Shown: positions 28,373-41,838, numbered from the stretch's first letter. The stretch: DNA of 64,000 nt from Echinostoma caproni (GCA_900618425.1 UZAN01039370.1:77103-141102); one strand, 5' to 3'. Notes: generated by a model not told the origin, from the sequence alone. Program-made: numbers and translations.

Positions 28373-28500
28373 CATTAGGTGCGTTTTAATCATCGGCGGG
28401 TGCTTAATTCTACTATCGTTTCGAGGCCTGACTGGAGACAGAAAGCAAGTAGTGTTGACGAGCTCCAAACTGGACGAAACAGCTGCCCAGTGCTCTTTGT
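28373..28500 (+). mobile_element. Hammerhead-bearing SINE (schistosome alpha type), copy 1
   Basis: A pol III B-box-like GTTTCGAGGCC at 28418-28428 is followed, exactly 36 bases after its TTCGAG, by the TGACGA core of a hammerhead ribozyme. The second copy at 61445-61600 (-) has the same 36-base spacing. The order tRNA-like head then hammerhead is the layout of the schistosome SINE-like alpha element. The A-box region is too diverged to place firmly, so the left edge is approximate. The right edge is set just past hammerhead stem I. The ribozyme is listed separately. Confidence 0.65.
28448..28494 (+). ncRNA. Hammerhead ribozyme, degenerate
   Basis: Stem I pairs AGTAGTG (28448-28454) with CAGTGCT (28488-28494), with one mismatch in seven. 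The conserved UGACGA is at 28456-28461. Stem II is TCC with GGA (28464-28466, 28472-28474), closed by G28462 and C28475 with a one-base bulge. GAAA is at 28476-28479 and stem III is CAG with CTG (28480-28485). Two core positions are altered: the C before UGACGA is T (28455), and the U before the cleavage nucleotide is C (28486). Cleavage would fall after C28487. The fold is clear, but these two changes make self-cleavage doubtful. Confidence 0.65.
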
Positions 28501-30660
28501 TGAACCTCAGGCAAAGAACAAGTGGCGAAAGCAAGGCTTGGTGATTGATTGGTTTACCTGATGATCATTTCCTGGGTAAAATTAATTTTCGATGGTTGTA
28601 CGCCTATCAAAGCTCAAAACTCTAGGGAAAAATTATTGACATTACGGACACAAACCAGTGAGGCATGAATCATACCCTCCCTTGGTTAGAATAAAAAGGG
28701 GCTTTGTTTGAATATCGCGGCATCGACTAACTGCATCCTGTACTAAGGGCAGTGGTAACTAGATCCGAACCAGAACGGACAATGCTCTTATGCTCACACT
28801 GGTACTTTGGAGAGAGATTATCATAGAAAAGTCAATTGGGATTTATTTGCATCAAAGTGAATTGAGCCTGAATGGTGAAATTATAGAGCTAGAGAGCTAG
28901 ATGAGCATGACTCCCTCAAAACTGTCGGTGCGTCAGCGCGAAATTCATTATTTCACAATTCTGCTCGATCAGTTCGAGAGGTATGATCCAGATACACGAC
29001 ACAGAATGGCACGAGGATGCGTGGATTGTTATATTCGGCGAACGCATCGATAAGAATAAGAGGATACAGGGAGGAAGCGTAGTTCAAAACAAAGACCACA
29101 TTAAACATCCACGGTACATGCACATGCTATAATTCAAAAAAAGGATTCTTTGGAACAATCGATCAGCTCAAATAAGGAATAACAAATGATACAGAAAACC
29201 TTGCATCTATGTGACAAACTTTGGAAAAAATCCAAATACAACCAAGTATATATCAACCCGTTATTAGCAACTCATCACGAGCAACTCAGGTAACAACATA
29301 GAACTATTTTGTGATTAAGGGAATTTTTTATCACACGAGATTAAAAATATTTCTGTATATAATGACAATACAAAGGGACAAAGAAAACATAATTGAAATT
29401 TTCACCAATTTCCTTCTTGTTGAGTTAATATTGGAGACCTGAATTCATCAATAGTTCATTTTCATTTGCTCGGATGTTTCATTAGGCGTTATCTGTCAGC
29501 GTTCTGACCATGGGAATTGAGTGCACGTCCAAGCAGTTTTACAGCACACATGGAAAGGTGGTGACGGATTGAGACGAATACTACTTTTCGCCTACGTTCT
29601 GGCCAGAATTTCAAACCACACATGTCTAGACCGTTCCATTTTGACTCTGTATAAGGGCTGACAATGTCAGACGCATCACTAAAGACACTTATTCGAGGGC
29701 ATTCGTGAGCATCATCCCACTCGATTGAAGAGTGGAATAATTGAGTCAATTATAAAGGCTGTTGTGTAGCCTTTTGTTGATACTAATCAGACCGTAAACG
29801 TTGCCCAAACGTTTCTACCTCTGTAAGTAGTCATAAAACAATATCATTAACAGGCTTTGACAACCAGCTGTTTTACCACATTTATCCCAAAATATGTTAT
29901 CTGGCTCTGGCAGCTCAGTACTACATCATCATGCAGATGGCATCATTAGAATTTCAACGTGTTAGTGAATGGTAAATAAAGAATAGGCTTAGGCATTGGT
30001 GAGATTTAAAACAAGTGTTGCCCCCTAAGCCTATATGTCCCGTGAAAGTATTTGCCAAGAGGAAGTCCAATGAATATAATTAAGTGGGTAGCTAGAAGTC
30101 AAAGAATCAGAAAGTTTAAACTAAAGTGTCATTTGTTTTAACAAACGTAGTTCCGTGTCAGCTTGAAAAAAATAATGTTTGTTCAGGGTCGTGAAGGGGT
30201 TGTTACGGTTCAACTGTCTAAGCAGTGGTGGTTTAGCGGTAACCATAATTGCCTGACGGAAGGTCCCCTCAAATTACTGAGACTAGGAACAAAGAAAAAT
30301 CACTTGAGGAATTCAAAGTAAAAAGCTGAATTCAGAATTGTTCTTATCGTGATTTGTCTGTTTTGAGTATATATGATATATGATACAAGTATATAGATAA
30401 TATATATATATATATGATATATATATATATATATATATGTGTGTGTAACGTTGGCCGTAGCCGAAGCCATATGGATTAATCCCCGGATGCACAGATCTGA
30501 GAATTTGGTGTACAACACACACAAAGTGATCGATTGCTCACTTTTTATTGGTATCCTCTCATATAAACCGTAATACCATAGTTTTAGCTATGGAAAACAA
30601 TTGTTCGCCTGAAATTATGTTATAAATGCGAGTATGGGAATAGTTCGAATTTTACAAAGC
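28501..30660. other. No gene recognised; AT microsatellite near right end
   Basis: No coding or RNA gene is supported. The AT/GT microsatellite inside this block is listed separately. A segment near 30225-30290 looks faintly tRNA-like but lacks a clear B box and is not called. Confidence 0.55.
30367..30447. repeat. AT-rich microsatellite ending in GT repeats
   Basis: ATAT runs interrupted by GATAT and ACAAGT pass into GTGTGTG at the right end. Short minus-strand frames reading Tyr-Ile repeats across it are a by-product of the repeat. Confidence 0.92.
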
Positions 30661-30679
30661 GGACTGGTTGCAGGTCTGA

Positions 30680-31155
30680 TCAGTGAAATGAACCACCCAA
30701 AGTCAAAATAGTGCACACAGAAGAATGATAGGCAGACCCTGGCTGGGTCGGACCAGGTTGAATGCATAAAAGACGAACACAGGAGAAGTGTCTTCAAAAG
30801 AGCGATGTCAACGTCAAGTGTATGACAGGGAAACAAAGGGTGAGGCGGCGAACGCATACTCATGTCAACGGGGTGGTGATGAAGCGAGGATAAACAATCG
30901 ATTGAATATGTGATCAACCGGGACGATGAACGAATAAAACTGTATTTTGAGACACCGGGCGTTGGCGGTGTATGGAATGTGATTGATGCAAAGTTAAGTG
31001 AATCCGAAAAACAGAGCCTGTTGAAGCAATGTACCGTATACATACTAAGACCGAAAAGGTTGATGATGAGATTGAGCATGAGCATCATGTGGAGGTAACA
31101 GTGAATATGGTGTGGGAAAAGACGAGAGTTAATTCGCAATCAAGGAAGTGTGCTG
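30680..31155 (+). pseudogene. Decayed coding-like relic, function unknown
   Basis: One plus-strand frame gives hydrophilic, protein-like stretches broken by a few stops (one TAG and several TGA, two of them adjacent). One stretch is QTLAGSDQVECIKDEH. Another, at about 30910-31070, includes ERIKLYFETPGVGGVWNVID followed by AKLSESEKQSLLKQ. Near 31055 the protein-like reading shifts frame to an acidic part, DDEIEHEHHVEVTV. The minus strand is open for 174 codons over the same bases (30615-31139), but its Leu/Ser/His/Pro-rich product looks like an antisense shadow. I do not recognise the family. It may be a dead host gene or part of a retroelement. The call rests on composition only. Confidence 0.35.
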
Positions 31156-31159
31156 CAAA

Positions 31160-34100
31160 ATACTGAGACTGTGGAAACACATCAAAGAAGGTGCTATACA
31201 CATCGATGAAAGCAATGGTGAAACATATCAATAAATTACTGAGGAGGTACAAATAGACCCAACCCTGAAACCGATGTGGCAACGGGATCCTATTAAACTG
31301 AAAACATAGGTTTGAAGTAACACGGATCGGTTAACCGTTGCACAGCGGCTTGTAAATAAGATTTGGTATTAGCTAACGTAACTGTCTTATGGCGCAACGT
31401 TAAGTTTATCCTGGTGTGATATTAGGCTGTTCGTTACTACGAGTAACAGGCTTTGAATACCACTTATCCTGACTGATTTACTGGGTTGGTGATTACTTGA
31501 AGGGACCCTCTGATAGTTCATCATTCCATGGGGTGTGATAAAATAAGTATTTCTGTATTTTGTTGAACCTTTGATGCATGAGATAGATAATAAAAAATAT
31601 ATCCACTTGCCTATTGATCTGTCTTGTTTCCTTTTTCCGTAAGAAATGGCGCTTTGTAAACTATTAGCCAGCTGATAAGTCATCGAAAAACAAGCTTGTT
31701 CGTCAAACGGGGTTTTCCTCCATTGTCGGCATTTATGAATGACTACGCAGAAGCTGTTTTACAATCTCGATAAAGGTGTTTACATTTGCACAGGTTTACC
31801 TGAATTGTGTATCAGTTGTTTATCTCAGCCGACCACAAAGGTGACGTTATGCCCAAAAATTAGCGAAATTCATGCATACTCCAAAGATGTTCATTGGAAA
31901 ACATCATACTGTTACAGGTTGTATAGGCTCCATGAAACGTAGCTGGAATACTCTAGCGATAAAAGATAAGATTAACAAAGCCATGCAGATTTAACGCGGT
32001 TTCCTTTTCAGTGAGTTCTGAATATTATGAGATTGAAACTACTGCGACCCAAGATAATGCAAAAATGGGATCACGTCTCTTAAAAATTTATAACCGACAT
32101 TTAAAAAATAAACCCAATGAATCATTATTTTTTTGTTAAGCTTTAGGGTGGATATAATTTTCAACTTATTTTTTATATGTGCCTCAATCGGCTGAAAATC
32201 TTAAATACACGTGGTTAAACTTTAAATCTTACATCGTAAATGAAGCAAAATGTAGATTTCAATAGAAACTGCGCCGCACCTGAGAATTTACATAGAAGTT
32301 CTAGTTTTTTGAACCGACATCTATGCGATTCGAATCCGTGGAGGCTACTGCATAATGTGATACTTAGAATCGCTTAACTCGGTTGCAAATCTGACAGACT
32401 TATGTATATGTTACCTACTTAGTTTGCTTAATTAGTTATTTTTTTCAGTATCCTTTGCCTAATTGTGTTGACAATAACACATCTTCAAGTCGTTACTGGC
32501 CGGCTTTCAGAAGCCCGACACAGTTCTCTTGCGTCGTCATCGATAATGCAGGAACATATTTACAATGAATGGTTACAAGTTTACCTATATTAATCTACGT
32601 CATAATGCAGAGACCACATAATTTGTCTGTTCAGTGACTTTGTAATCTCAATTATTGTGCATCATATTATTAACATAGGTATCATTCTTAAGAACCTGGG
32701 GTCAAACTTGTGTGATGTGGTCACGTTCTAGTTATTCTAGCCCACTTTGCCGATACATTTGACTTGGGCAATAATCCTCCCCCGCTTCCGTTGCCCGATC
32801 ATATCAACGGGAAAGGACAAGGTTACAATAAATGCATACCACTGGAATTAATTGGTAAAATATTTATTCATGCATGAGCAGTTGTACAATTTTGGGACGC
32901 TATCCCACTTTGGTGAGTTAATGGGTTGTCTCACATTTGTAAACGACCCCGTGAGGAGAAATGGATACATTGCAAATTCGGGAATAATGAACGCTTTACA
33001 CAGACATGTCATCTACTATTGTCTTTAGTGTGTTCATGTTGCGACATTTGATAAAATCTCGACGATCAACTGTGCCGCGTACGGCATTCACAACCCTAAT
33101 TCGTTCACCAAATTTTGCAAATGCTGCAAACAGTTTTTTGACGTTTGTTGACCTTGAAAATTCCAATAAATTTTGATCTGATTCGCTTAACGTGTCAGAG
33201 TTAAGTTGTAAGCTTGAAGACTAAACGAGTATGAGTCGAAGCTAAAGAATAACGGAATTTTCTGAAACCTGTTGGTAAACTGTCTAGTTGTCCCGTTTTG
33301 AGATAAACATGTTCTATTCCTTGATCACGGAAATGTTACTTTGACCGAATTAAATGCGATTATCTATTTTACAAATTTATGTTCGGATAAAACGTGTGTG
33401 AAGACACGATCAATCAAAAATAATGATGTAACTTATGTTTATCTCTTGGGATTCCTAATTCCGTGCTATTCCAATATTAGTCATTTCGCCTCATTTGTAC
33501 AGGTGTGAAATCACAAAGGGAGAAAAATGTATGACTGGATGAATTGGATAAGGTATACAATAAAAAGACTTAAGATAATCGCATTTCAACAAAAAGGTTT
33601 TAGTAGCTAACAGAAAAGGACAACAACTTACTCCCGGAGGTATAAAGATAACAATAAATAAAATCAATAACCTCACGATTGAACTCAGAAAACGGGGGAA
33701 TAAAACAATCACGTACAGATAAGCAAAGAGGTGAGGTAATGTAGTAAATTACTAGAAGTGAAAGATCTATTCATTGTGTTGCAATTAGCTGTGCCTGAGG
33801 ATATAATTACTCCTATATTCGGAATATAAAACAAACGTTAAATAAGAAAACCGAAAGTAATCCAAAGAAATAATCCGATAATTATTAGCGTCATTGAGGT
33901 GAAACAAGTAATTTTTCTTCTTAGAAATCAATCACATATGGTTGATCAGATGGCACGAGGTACGCTTTGAGAACATAAGCCCGTTTTAAGGACAACTCAC
34001 GTGATTTCACATTTTTGGTCAAAGTGAGAATTTTGCTTTATTTGATATCACAAAACAGCGGATGTTTTATAAAAATAAGACAGATTATGCTATTCACACA

Positions 34101-37100
34101 GTGTGATATTGATGACATATTGATAATCAATCAACAAACGAAGTACATTCATCAGTCTTGCAATAGTTCTAGAAATCGAAAGTGCGATGGCAGGAGGTTG
34201 TACTGTCAATTACTCTATCTATCAGAGAAGCTTGTCGAATTTCGCTAAACGAGAAGATCGTTCATGGGTGAAAATTGAGTCGCATTCAGCCACATTTATG
34301 GGGTTCACAGAGTATGCCAACTGAAACCTAGCTGGATAGATATATTTGAGTCTGGCTAAATTCTCTTTTCCAAAGGAAATGTAACTGATGGTAGGACTTA
34401 AATGGTAAATAACATCAATTCAAGACTGATTTGTTTTGTAAGATGGAACCACATACAACGTTCGTACAACGATAATCATTGTTTAGTTTTGCACAATGAA
34501 TTTCACAGGGAATATGTTCGACAGCTGCAACACAAGTAGACGTCCTTTCAGGCAGAGAACTTCTCATTTTCAATAAGATCAAGAGGTACTCTATTCAGAA
34601 GGTGCTTAACAGGTACTGCAGTAGGTTTAACACACCTTCCGCTAAATTCAAGCACCGCGAATGGACAAGCTAACGTTTTTATCGCATGATAGAAGTCACG
34701 TTTCGATTAATCTTCGGGGTCTACTCGAGGTCCGGGCAGCTGTAGTACTTTGACCACATCTTTCTATACATATAGTGATTCCGTTATTATAAACAGGCTT
34801 TGTAGTCGTTGGTTCTTTTTTTGTAGGAATTCAAGGAAGAACTTTGAAACAGCCGTTAGATGATGGCAAGCTATGTGAGATGAACGTTTACTCCGTTTCT
34901 TGTTGTTTTCATGCAACCAGGTGTTCTTTGAACCCCGTGACAACCGCATCGATCAGTTGACGCCAATCGGCGCACAGCTACAAGTGAACAAACAGGTAAC
35001 CGGTGATGACATGATGATGGGCAGCTTGACTTCGAGAAGGGCCCATAGTGAACATTGCTCTTAAAGTAACCGCCAGTCTCCATATAAGGATATCACTGGT
35101 AGCTCGTGGCGTCTTTGAGTTGATCCACTGCACTCTGGAGGGAACAACAGCGGTTGCACAGCGGTTGAACTGAAGATGCCATGAGCATTCCTTTCTTTTT
35201 CTGTGCAACATCAATTAAATTAGCAAATTTCACCCTATTCTTAATGGTGAATGGTACTGGACATCCATACAATTAGGGTGAATTTGGTGTAAATTAACTC
35301 CGGCTGTACGGTCTTTTTGAATTACCATAAGCTGTCTTTTGTTGATAGTGCCTGGGTATATCACACTGAAAGTATTTTATACCCCACATTCTGCTGACAT
35401 TTATATGGGATGATCAAAGTTGTGCTCCATACACCTATTTCATTTTAATTTTGACGTATCCGGATTGTGTCAATTTCCAGGTTTAATATGAACTGGACTT
35501 TTGGATCTCAGTGGTTGGCAACCAATGCCTCTACTCCCCTAATATATGTTTTATGGTAATAAATGACGCGAATCTATTAGAATAGTCTCTTTTCTAAACT
35601 TTCGTAATTATTGTTTTCGTTATTTTGTTTACTTTCTTTATCTATGAAAATTATCATGCCAGGAACATAATACATGGCGATAAGATAACAAGTCTTATTT
35701 CACTTCCTTTTTCTATGTATTAAATATACAAATGTGCAATCAACTTTCAGGAAGGAGGTTGCGGCTATACAAAGGCTGTCCAGGGAAAATACAGATATAG
35801 GGAAGACGGGCGGCAGTGGAGCGGTTTAACCGGGACACCGTGGTCACTAGTTGGTAACCTAACCAGTTGGCCACCACCGCCCACCACCACTACCTGTCGT
35901 AGTGTGTTGAGTTGTAATCATAATGTATGCGTTAATCACAAGTATGAATTATATTACAATTTTTTGAGCATTACGTGCCGGCAATAAAAGAAACTAACAT
36001 GAAATTATGAACCGATTGACGACTGAGTCCCTCTTTAGTAATTCATGCTGTCAACAAACAACGACATCTTTTTAGCAGGGGCTAAAGTCATCCTGATAAT
36101 GGGTGTGCAACTCACAATGGTCAACGTTGTTCGTTGGTTCATCTGAATTTCTTGATTAATCGGAAGATCAGTAATAACGAAAGAACCAAGGGGTTGAAAA
36201 TGTATAAACAATTCGATTTGGGGAGGCAAAGTGTGTAACATGTGGAGGAGAATTCTCACCGCGTTCAATGTGCCAGGTGTATGGCAACAGACCTAGTTAA
36301 CCGCGAACCCTACTCTAGAATTGGAATGTCTGGGTGATGTTTTTATGTGACTTAACTCAGCTGCGTAAATTCACAGTGTTGGTGGTTGACATGGTTGTTC
36401 TTCTGTTGAAACTACCGTGCGGTCTAAGTACACTGTTCAACAGCAGCAGGTATTTCATAGTAATACGAATGTTAAGACGCAGTCGTGAAGTTAGATTGCG
36501 CTTTAATGAAAACATCACGCTTTGCTGCGTGAGAAGTCATAGTAAGATCACTGGGTCGTCTCAGTTGTGTGCTTGTCTGAACCGCAAGTAAGAATATATA
36601 TTGGCTTCTATTTTGTGTTTTTCTTCGTTTAAATATGTACGTGGTACTGAAGCATCATACTAACTATTTGTTACGGAAAAATATTGTTGCGGAGGAATCG
36701 GTACTTCGCTTCTATTTTTTTTAATCTTTACTGCAAATTGCCCTTGCCCGTTTTGTCACGCAGTGAACCAAATAACGTCTCGCTTTGAGCAAAACAGCAA
36801 AGGCTAAATTGACCTCTCACACTCGTCTTTCTGGACACTGTATGCACTTTTGAGGCATTTGATCCAAGCAGAAGTTTATAAAGGCCAGCGCGAAGTACAT
36901 TTTCATTTTGAGAGCAGCGCTAAATAAGTCATGCAGTTTATTTGTGGTTGATATCACTATAAGGACATAAAGGATATTATCCACGTATCGTGTTCATTGC
37001 ACCAAATATTGAATTAGATGGAAGGAAATAATACAACATATGACCATGTCAGAACGCACAAAACCAATGGTTGAAACATCAGAAGTTTGTAGTACAAAAT

Positions 37101-40100
37101 GATGCACTTAGGTACAACATATTGTGAGTGATTTGGGAAATGTGCAATGAGCTATCAGGTATTGGGGAAACCGTTCCACGTATCACTGAATGTTGTCTGT
37201 AGAGCAACCGCCATTTATGAACTGATCGGTTGCGACATGATCTTGACCGATTGAACTGCAGTGCCCCTGGAGCTTAACTTACTCTTTACAAAAGTACATG
37301 TACAGACTACCACTTTACTTTGACATAACGATGGCATGTAAATGGTAACAACGCCGGAAATACTGTTTACTGCTTGAAACTATTCAGCTTGCATCGTCTA
37401 AAAAGAATTTTTACCACATCTAGTGAGTACTTTATGAAACATTTTGACTTTTCTTTTGGTCTAAAGCATAGAAGACTGGAAAAGTGCTCAAACATTAGGC
37501 AGTACACAGTTGATTTCTCTACCAGAAAAAGGCATGAAACTAATTTTCTGGTATGAGTTGTTGAACTGTTTCGTCTCTAGGCCACTAGTTATGTTCTTAA
37601 ACCGTTTGATGTCATGATTACCAAACATGAATCGAATGAACTAATATTAAGTCAAAATATTTGCAAATAGAACAACATAACTTTCAACCAATTTTATTTG
37701 ATTAGGAGTAACTTAGAAGAGTTCAATTTTTGAAATGAATTTGGTGTTTGGATGCTTGTTTCCCATATATTGTGGGGCACCAGGTTAGACAGTGTCAAAA
37801 TGTATAGTGAAAAAATATCCAAGAAAACGGATTCAATTTCCAGATCACATTGGGCCAAAATAATTCTTGCAACTATCAAGGGGAACAGGAAAGAAAATGT
37901 TATAGGTAGAAAAAATGGGATAAGAGGGTTGCGTAAAGTGCATATATAAACTGCACTTGAAATCTGTCATGATTTTTCAGAAGCATTCCCCTTTACTCTG
38001 ATTCCTAATGGAATTCACTTGTACCCATGTAGCTAAAAACCTAGATCGACTGTAAACCAACAGCTAAAACACATTAATGAACCTCACTTCTGTTAATTTA
38101 GGCATGAAAGATGTGGAATGTTTCTCAAAATCCATTCGTGAACAGTTTTAAGAAACAGGGCACTCGAACTGTATTGACTTGGTTTTCACCATTGCATGAC
38201 AAGTTCCGCAATACACGGAAAGACAAATTTACTTTCGATAGTCATTGCTAAGGAAATTCCAATCCATCTCTTATTCCCTGACCTGAGTGAAAATGTGTTT
38301 ACTAACTGCGATTCTAATGAGAGAACAACAAAATGTGTACTCCGGTTTAAGTCAATTATGCCACTTAGATTTCTTACATAAAGCGATTCATATATTTCCT
38401 CAACCCATCCTTCCCCAAAATGACTTCATATGCAATTTACTAACCAATTGTTCTTGTTGTTTGTGTGAGACTATGATTTCAACAAAAGGTTACCTACAAC
38501 TCGCATTGTGAAGAGCGTGTTCTACAATTTCCATGCACATCTGTGGTAGGTCGACCGTTTAGGGTGCGTGCTCCAGTAGTGACGGAGTGGGTTGCAAAAA
38601 AATTATGGTACGTGCTCTGGAGGGTTCATTCAAGTAGTGCAATGAAGAAAACAACGATTATTTAACTTGTAGAATGTCCGAAAAACAGAAATTATGTGCT
38701 TTGCAATTTACGATTGTGTATTTCACCTTCAAAATAAAAGGCATTCACATTTGCAGATATCGATGTCGATGCTGTTCGTTGGAAACCTGTTAAGTACTAT
38801 CCTGCCATTTTAACATGAGTGTCACAATGAATCGTGGGTAATTAGATAACATTTTTTTGTTTTTTTAATAATCTACTGGTATCCTTAGCAATATTTGTGT
38901 TTCAACCATTCATAACTATTTCGCCTTTTATAAAGAGAATAGAAACAACCATTCGCAGGAAAAATATCTCCAGACATCGCAATCAATTTGTCTCAGTCAA
39001 AACACCAGCTTATTTCGATCACTCAAAATAGTATTTTGCGAGGGCGCCAAACGTGGGTTATTAACGTATTGTTTGTAATAATATATTGCAGTAACATTGC
39101 ATTCGGATCACAAATTATATCTGAATGTTTGCAAAGTAACGGTACAGAACCAGCTGTTCTCTCATTTTATTTATTTTTATTTGAATTTTTTGATGGAAAC
39201 AAACATGATTTGGAATTCGGTTTTCGGATAAGAAACTGTACCTTAAGAAATGTCGATGGTTTAGAAAAAGTAAATAATGAAGTCTTCCTTGATCAAACAT
39301 TATCACAAGTCATTACTTGGCTTTGCTTAAGATTGATGCGCTATACTTAGATTTGTTTTCAATAATAAACCTTCATGAAATACGTCTTGCAATATTTTAC
39401 TTTGAAGCATTCATGAAAATTATCAGGTTATAGAGTGTTAAGGATCTAATCTGCTCATTTGCATTGTGCTATCTAATTGAAGTCACACGGTGTCTCATTA
39501 CAAAATGTTTATGCTATGGATAAACAACATACACTAAGAAAAATGAATAAAGTACCCTTCGGATTGCTGGCTAGTTTGGTACATACATTATGGAAGACTA
39601 AGGATTTTGGTGGCGAATATAAGCAAATTTGGGATTGCTTTACGTGCTTATCCAATCGCAACTCCCTTATGAAACTCCATGAAAAATAGACCTTATTGAT
39701 TCTAGATGGGAAGGCTGCGAGATGCGGTTGTGAAGACATACCTCCAATTTACCTAACCCTGCTTAAACTCAAATACGAAAACCAATTTACATTTATCATG
39801 ACCATAAAACCAGAACTAAATGTGAGCGGTCAGAAAAAAATCCGCTGCACTCGAACCTTTGGACGGTTCAATATATATCACGCATAATCTTTGAGGATCT
39901 CATGATTAGAGGATCCTTGTTCAAAACGTTTGGTTCCCATTGTCNGGGAGGTTTTGAGCGGAGCGGTGAGGGGACACAAACACAATAAATCGAAATAGTT
40001 GACATTCACAGTCCTTGGCGAAGTGATGTTTTATAGGGTACGATGATCCTTGTTACCCGGGAACAGAACAAACTCCTAACCTTTCGAAAAAGAAAAGAAA

Positions 40101-41590
40101 ATTTAATAATACGGAATAGGTATATGTAATATATCCTTACTAAAACACCCCGAATTTTTGAACTGTGGAAACACGCGAAAGTGAATTTTCAATGCCTAAC
40201 TCGCCTTCGGCACATAAATATGGCAGTAATAGGCTCGTAGTGAAAAATGAGGTAAGCAAAAAGCTGTTCTACGGGAAAAGGGAAATCAAGGTTCACTCTT
40301 CAAATGAGGCTAATGCATTGTAGTCGTTCAGCTCTGAGCTGTGAAGATTCCCATTGATGCTGAATCGTCGCAGAAGTAAAAGTAAAAATGAAGCTGAATT
40401 ATATTCCAGCGTTTTTATTCTTATCCAAATAAAGGATAATATGGCAACAGGGAGATAGGGCAATCAGGAATGGAACACAAGTTATATCCCGCATTTTGCG
40501 GTCTGTAACATTCATGTGCTTTATTTTATCATTTGGATTTCGGGTAGCACCAACGAAAACTTACATCTGCTGTGGTTTATTCCTGGGTTTTATAAGCGTC
40601 AAAATTCCTCAATCGTAGGGTATCTTCGAGATGATCGGTTTGTTCATTGCTTACCCTTAATCATTCAGTTGCCTTACTTGAGGAAAATTATTACCACAGC
40701 GATTTCGTTGAGAATCTGTAATGGATATTTTTGAAGAGCGGACTTGACTTCAAATTAGATGTCAAGGTTTTCCATCATTTGTCTGTTTTCGTTTTCATGT
40801 ATTCTAGTGGAAAATGGTTGAACCTGAGCAAATGTTCCAAATCAGAAATTGATAACCGTTTGACAACTCCATTCATATTCATAATGTGACCAAAAAATTA
40901 CTCTGTTCGTTTTGCTTTTCTGAATGTTACAAAGTCAATAATATTTTAATCAGGTACCCTGGCAAAACAGCATCCTATCACTTCGTATTTTGACCAAGGC
41001 AAATACGGGCTTGTGTTTATCTCTAAACTTTGTAAATCTGTTCTTCTGGTTCACTTTTACACGAACATATCACTCAGTATGAAAGCTTTATTTGCAACAA
41101 AAAGATTTTCAATGCTTTATTTATCGTTACTAGTTCCAAGCTTTTGTTGAAAATATTGCATGCCAAACAATTGTGGGTTAGCCTACTTTTGGTAATCGCA
41201 TCAGGTTTTAATTGCTTTCTTTGTTTACATCCGCATGCAATCTTGTCAACTGCGGATCAACAAAACCTATTCAACCCATAAACTATTAAAATGAAGTAGA
41301 TCGGTCAGCGTTTACCCTTGGAGGATTTTATCAATAGTTGTTACGCTTTATGTATCCACAGGAACACTACATTTTCAAACTTGAGTTCAGTTTTTTTGTT
41401 CTTGAACTCGCCGTTCACCTATTTAATAATCTTATGTTTATTCACCAGATATGCTGTAAAAAGGCACGCAGATGTGTAATCTGGTATGCCCTATACAACT
41501 AAGTGAGCAATTCTCACGCTAATCTAATCAGAATGAACCGATTATACATAAATATTTCGTAATAAATAGTATGTGAATGGTTAGACAAAG
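31160..41590. other. AT-rich DNA, no gene recognised
   Basis: No gene is supported. Frames near 34870-35214 (-) and 38988-39350 (+, 120 codons, non-ATG start) were inspected and left uncalled. A simple CCACC-rich run occurs at about 35870-35893. An ambiguous base is at 39945. An imperfect hairpin at 35225-35285 is listed separately. Confidence 0.55.
35225..35285. repeat. Imperfect inverted repeat around CACCCTA
   Basis: Left arm AAATTTCACCCTATT (35225-35239) and right arm AATTAGGGTGAATTT (35271-35285) pair with two single-base indels, leaving about 30 bases between. It could be a tiny MITE-like hairpin, but no target duplication is evident. Confidence 0.6.
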
Positions 41591-41700
41591 TTTCTTAGAA
41601 GCACCCGACCGGTTTCGCAGTTCTTGCCGCTCGTCAGGTAACCTCTTGTCAGTTCATTTATATACTTGTACCCAAGAAGCAAACATTCCTTACAATAACC
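41560..41700 (-). mobile_element. Probable solo Penelope-like terminal repeat
   Basis: This segment surrounds the hammerhead at 41597-41646. It includes a TATA-like GTATATAAATGAAC upstream of the ribozyme on the minus strand, and a similar motif precedes the hammerhead-like fold at 54132. The boundaries are guesses. The mobile-element assignment comes from the ribozyme type, not from any protein-coding part. Confidence 0.55.
41597..41646 (-). ncRNA. Minimal hammerhead ribozyme of Penelope-like type
   Basis: On the minus strand the conserved CUGACGA is at 41637-41631. Stem II GCGG/CTGC (one G-U pair) closes a CAAGAA loop. GAAA is followed by a three-base-pair stem III ACC/GGT with no loop, ending in C at 41607 as the cleavage nucleotide. 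Stem I consists of one C-G pair, an internal loop, then AGAGG with CTTCT. All core bases are intact. The loopless stem III and the internal loop in stem I are features of hammerheads in the terminal repeats of Penelope-like elements, where the ribozyme cuts the RNA. A TATATAAATGAA motif lies upstream on the same strand. No open frame of the element was found beside it, so this looks like a solo terminal repeat. Self-cleavage is likely but unproven. Confidence 0.8.
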
Positions 41701-41825
41701 TTATTTGCAACACCGGGTGACTTCTGGATAGATAGCTCTTTTAGAACCAGTCCTTAGAGTAATCAATGCTATGATTCATTGTTGTTTAGGTGGGTCGGAT
41801 GCTAGTAACCGTAGCAAATGCGACT

Positions 41826-41838
41826 TTATATATATATA
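41826..41838. repeat. Short TA repeat
   Basis: A TATATATATATA run, too short to be informative. Confidence 0.8.

Noticed and set aside
37565..37590. CTGTTTCGTC as a minus-strand hammerhead of the SINE family
   Set aside because: The CTCGTCAG part expected about 13 bases further on is absent.
38988..39350. 120-codon frame with a possible signal-anchor segment
   Set aside because: Non-ATG start, no recognised family and AT-rich composition; could be an exon, but nothing beyond openness supports it.
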